Shown: positions 14,727 to 16,923 of the stretch, one piece after another
How the letters are laid out: every line of letters begins with the position of its first letter
Position numbering within the stretch: the stretch's first letter is position 1
NCBI GenBank assembly: GCA_050259615.1
Contig: JBLNAZ010000226.1
Coordinates: 1 to 16,923, forward strand
DNA from: JAAXKN01 sp050259615
GTDB lineage: Bacteria; Bacteroidota; Ignavibacteria; Ignavibacteriales; SURF-24
Reading direction: 5' to 3'
DNA: 16,923 nt
Program-made: the position numbers and the translations under genes
Notes under the pieces: model-generated
The model's input: the letters and a program-made list of their open reading frames with translations, nothing else
The model's database searches: none
What the model was told of the DNA's origin: nothing

Positions 14727-15035
14727 ATGGAAATAAAAGCAGTACTAAAAATTGACCTGCTGGGAGATCCCACGGCAAAGCAGTCGCGGGATTTTTACCA
14801 GGAGCTGTCGGCCAGAAACTGGCAGAGGATGGCAAGCGAGGAAGAAAAGCTTCTTGTGGTCTACAGGAATTTAATCTCCTACGAAGAAGCGCTTGAAACA
14901 ATTAAAAAAGAGCTTTCCGAAGCGGCAGTAGTCTCAGGCATTACGAGGTATGGAACCCTTGTGCATTTCATGGAAAGCAACATGGTGGTTTTCTTCTGCG
15001 GAAAAAGTGGCGAAAGGGAAAAACCCGCCTCATAG
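14727..15035 (+). CDS. Small protein of unknown function with a ferredoxin-like layout (102 aa)
   Basis: A 102-aa cytosolic protein with no recognised family. The order of predicted elements is strand (IKAVLKIDL, about 3-11), helix (SRDFYQELSARNWQRM), strand (KLLVVYRNL), helix (YEEALETIKKELSEAAVVSG), then strand (LVHFMESNMVVFFCG). This is compatible with a beta-alpha-beta small fold like those of Cas2-like or GhoS-like proteins, but no active-site motif supports either. The ATG at 14727 is preceded by a GGCCGGA purine tract. It starts 24 bp after the 341-aa gene in the same direction, so the two are likely one operon. No antitoxin-toxin signature is evident. Confidence 0.7.
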   Translation: MEIKAVLKIDLLGDPTAKQSRDFYQELSARNWQRMASEEEKLLVVYRNLISYEEALETIKKELSEAAVVSGITRYGTLVHFMESNMVVFFCGKSGEREKPAS

Positions 15036-15077
15036 TTTTTACTCTCCTTTATTTAGCCCCTGCGGCGTGACCTCCAT

Positions 15078-15106
15078 TTGATATAAATCTGTATTTTCAC
15101 TAGTTT
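15078..15106 (+). promoter_or_regulatory. Candidate promoter of the outer-membrane protein gene
   Basis: TTGATA (15078-15083) and TAGTTT (15101-15106) are separated by 17 bp, 34 bp before the start codon. The match is moderate (-10 element 4 of 6) and the TTTG/TAnnTTT elements partly resemble Bacteroidota promoters, so this is tentative. Confidence 0.35.
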
Positions 15107-15139
15107 AATTCCTGCTGCTTTAACTTCTTGGAGTTTCAG

Positions 15140-16780
15140 ATGAAAAGATCTCTTGCTTTAATTTTCCCGTGTCTTATACTCCTTTCGGGATTTGCTCATG
15201 CGCAGACGAGCCTTTTCGGAGGTGTAAGGCTTACGGGCGAGCACCTCTCAACAAACAAATTTTTTGGTGACGAGGCAGCCCTTAATTTGGATCCTTCCTT
15301 AAGCCTGGGACTGAAATTCGGCAGCGGTCTTTCCCTGGAGGCAACGGGCGGATATTTAATTTCAGATACTTATGGCGGCATGCAGTTCGGTCTTTATGCC
15401 AGAAAAAATATCTATGATATACTTTTCGCTGCCGCAGGAATAAATTTCCTTAACACTTCTCCCACTTCAGGATACAGCTTAGCTAATGATCTGGGAGGCG
15501 GCAAGATCCGCACCATGCTTGGGGGAGGACTTGGCTTAAACACTACAGAGAACTCTTTTCTTGAGTTTCAATATATGAGGCCTCTGGACCAGAATTTCGG
15601 CCACTCCTCTTTTCTGGACTGGCAGAGGCAGCCCAAAAGCGAATACTGGAAAGTTTACGGTATTTATAAGTTAACTTTCGGGTTAAACTTCTCTTTTACT
15701 TCAAAACCTGTGGAAGAAAAGCCCGCCCCGGAGAAAACCACCCTGGAGAAAAAGAAAACCGAAGACATCGCGGCTAAATCCGTACCCGGAGTGAACATTT
15801 TCCTGGGCCTCGGCCTTGAAGGCGATTTTATGGCGGGTAAAAACCAGCCCAGATACCAGTCGCCTTATATGGTGGGACCTACCCTGCAGCTGGGACTGAA
15901 AATCAAAAATGACTTTACCTTCGAAACCAGGTGGGGACTCCTTATTTCAGACCAGGGAACCGGCGGGCAGTTAGGAATTTATCTTAAAAAAAATATTTTC
16001 CACGATTTCCTCTACGCCGTTGGCGGAATAAACTTCTACGACAATTCAGAAAATCCACAAGGCAACTTATTTATCAAGGATAGTTACAGAGGGGGCCATA
16101 CCTTGCTGGGCGGAGGAATAGGTATTCATTCTCCTGATGATGCTTTTTTTGAACTGCAGTATTTAAAAACCCTGGACGAAAAATTCGGTGATGCTTCTTA
16201 TTGGGACGGGAACATGAAGCATACAAGATACTGGACGGTTAATGGTTTTGTTAAGATAAGCATAGGTTATAATTTCTCTTTGATTTCAAAATCCGGCAAA
16301 GAGAAGAAGGCAGACACAGGAAAACCTGTTATAGAAAAAAAGGAAACTGAAGAAAGCGCAGTTGAAATTGTGCCGGGAAGAAGACACTTATTCATCTCCT
16401 TAGGAACAGGTTTCCCGGAGCTTCTTAATACACAGCTGGGCTGCCAGATTATGGATAATCTGAGCCTGGCCGGAATCTTCAACTGGAGTATTCTGCAACA
16501 CCGTGAATTCAAGAAATTTACAGCCGGTCTTAGGCTGACGGGCTACTTTTCGGGCTCTGCACTTAATAACATCTCGCTTGAGTACAGCAAGCAGTTAGAG
16601 CATTTCTTTACCGGGAATGCTGAAGGTCCGGTAACATTAACAGCCGGAAATGATAATATGTTTTCAGACAGACGTTTTCATTTCTTCTGGGCCGTAGGCC
16701 TGATGGCGTGGTTTGACAGACATGGAAATGCTGATGCAGTATTGCCGGTATTTAAGATAGGTACAAACTTAAACTTTTAA
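15140..16780 (+). CDS. Outer-membrane protein with two tandem barrel-like repeats and a third beta domain
   Basis: A 546-aa secreted protein with signal peptide MKRSLALIFPCLILLSGFAHAQ. I chose the ATG at 15140, which follows TTGGAG; a TTG at 15128 would add four residues. Repeat 1 (about 25-188) and repeat 2 (about 219-384) align throughout: GGYLISDTYGGMQFGLYARKN with WGLLISDQGTGGQLGIYLKKN, LGGGLGLNTTENSFLEFQYM with LGGGIGIHSPDDAFFELQYL, and endings LTFGLNFSFTSK and ISIGYNFSLISK. Both are alternating beta-strand patterns ending like outer-membrane barrels. The charged linkers (189-217 and 385-413) are also duplicated, each with an EKK.TE core and a VPG end. The third domain (about 416-546) is beta-rich but different and ends in GTNLNF. 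No enzymatic motif is visible; a structural, adhesive or binding role is possible. No T9SS tail was seen. Confidence 0.85.
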   Translation: MKRSLALIFPCLILLSGFAHAQTSLFGGVRLTGEHLSTNKFFGDEAALNLDPSLSLGLKFGSGLSLEATGGYLISDTYGGMQFGLYARKNIYDILFAAAGINFLNTSPTSGYSLANDLGGGKIRTMLGGGLGLNTTENSFLEFQYMRPLDQNFGHSSFLDWQRQPKSEYWKVYGIYKLTFGLNFSFTSKPVEEKPAPEKTTLEKKKTEDIAAKSVPGVNIFLGLGLEGDFMAGKNQPRYQSPYMVGPTLQLGLKIKNDFTFETRWGLLISDQGTGGQLGIYLKKNIFHDFLYAVGGINFYDNSENPQGNLFIKDSYRGGHTLLGGGIGIHSPDDAFFELQYLKTLDEKFGDASYWDGNMKHTRYWTVNGFVKISIGYNFSLISKSGKEKKADTGKPVIEKKETEESAVEIVPGRRHLFISLGTGFPELLNTQLGCQIMDNLSLAGIFNWSILQHREFKKFTAGLRLTGYFSGSALNNISLEYSKQLEHFFTGNAEGPVTLTAGNDNMFSDRRFHFFWAVGLMAWFDRHGNADAVLPVFKIGTNLNF

Positions 16781-16790
16781 CTTCTAAATG

Positions 16791-16822
16791 TCTCCGGCAG
16801 GTACCTGTGTATCCGCCGGAGA
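16791..16822. terminator. Hairpin between convergent genes, candidate terminator
   Basis: Perfect 8-bp arms TCTCCGGC (16791-16798) and GCCGGAGA (16815-16822) flank a 16-nt loop, 10 bp after the outer-membrane protein stop. On the plus strand it is followed by TAAAATTT, so the T-run is poor. It could act for both this gene and the minus-strand gene ending at 16845. Confidence 0.5.
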
Positions 16823-16844
16823 TAAAATTTACTTCTTAAAGAAA

Positions 16845-16923
16845 CTACCTTCCGCTTACGTAAACCTTATATTCCCACGGGTTTAATTTAACTGCTTCCT
16901 TATTACTGAAATTCTTCTTTTCT
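16845..16923 (-). CDS. 3' end of a minus-strand gene, perhaps an alpha-amylase/glycoside-hydrolase-type protein (partial)
   Basis: From the right edge, the minus strand reads EKKNFSNKEAVKLNPWEYKVYVSGR and then TAG (complement of 16845-16847). The pattern K-L-N-P-W-E-Y-K-V-Y-V resembles the last beta-strand of the C-terminal all-beta domain of alpha-amylase-family enzymes ('LPPWEYRVYV'-like endings). Only 25 complete codons are visible, so the frame could be chance, and the catalytic domain lies outside the window. It converges with the outer-membrane protein gene across the hairpin at 16791-16822. Confidence 0.5.
   Translation of the reverse strand, partial: EKKNFSNKEAVKLNPWEYKVYVSGR

Noticed and set aside
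14727..15035. 102-aa gene as a Cas2 or toxin protein
   Set aside because: No catalytic motif, CRISPR array, cas gene or antitoxin partner is present.
1..16923. tRNA, rRNA, CRISPR array, insertion sequence or prophage
   Set aside because: Reading both strands gave no cloverleaf, spaced repeats, transposase or phage motifs.

Overview
The window looks like a piece of chromosome from a Bacteroidota/Ignavibacteriota-type bacterium, with Ignavibacteria as the best guess. The case rests on protein style: the N-terminus of the partial GT4 glycosyltransferase, the YbhG/F/S/R-type efflux cassette, cytosolic PAS histidine kinases paired with NarL-type regulators, and moderate A+T content. No rRNA, tRNA, CRISPR array, transposase or phage gene was seen, and nothing marks the region as a recent mobile element.

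Layout. The left edge (1-446, minus) is the start of a GT4-like glycosyltransferase that runs off the window. An AI-2E/PerM-type membrane protein (604-1752), a 344-bp A+T-rich gap and a small two-helix membrane protein (2097-2384) follow. Release factor 1 (prfA, minus, 2431-3510) comes next with its own intrinsic terminator, divergent from a TehB-like SAM methyltransferase (3711-4307).

The centre (4386-11506) is one compact drug or solute efflux operon. In order it holds a TetR repressor, an HlyD-type lipoprotein adaptor, ABC ATPase 1, a TolC-type outer-membrane channel, ABC ATPase 2, and two ABC-2 permeases of equal length (376 aa). Together these make a complete tripartite exporter of the YbhF/S/R kind. 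The tandem ATPase, which is one polypeptide in E. coli YbhF, is here two genes with the TolC gene between them, and the two ATPases have lost complementary motifs. In front of tetR lies a strikingly regular operator: four half-sites of alternating orientation exactly 20 bp apart, covering a TTGACA promoter element.

Convergent to the operon is a two-gene signalling unit (11510-13211, minus). It consists of a soluble PAS histidine kinase whose phosphoacceptor position is Tyr instead of His, and an intact NarL-type response regulator. The efflux operon and the signalling operon end 3 bp apart under a shared 11-bp hairpin that contains both stop codons. A 465-bp divergent region with a 26-bp perfect palindrome separates the kinase from an unrecognised two-gene unit (341 aa and 102 aa). 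The right part encodes an outer-membrane protein made of two tandem barrel-like repeats, a duplicated linker and a third, different beta domain. The window ends in the last codons of a minus-strand gene with a C-terminus like those of alpha-amylase-family enzymes.

The most noteworthy points are the periodic TetR operator, the split and asymmetric ATPase pair, the His-less kinase with its NarL-like palindrome, and the multi-barrel outer-membrane protein.
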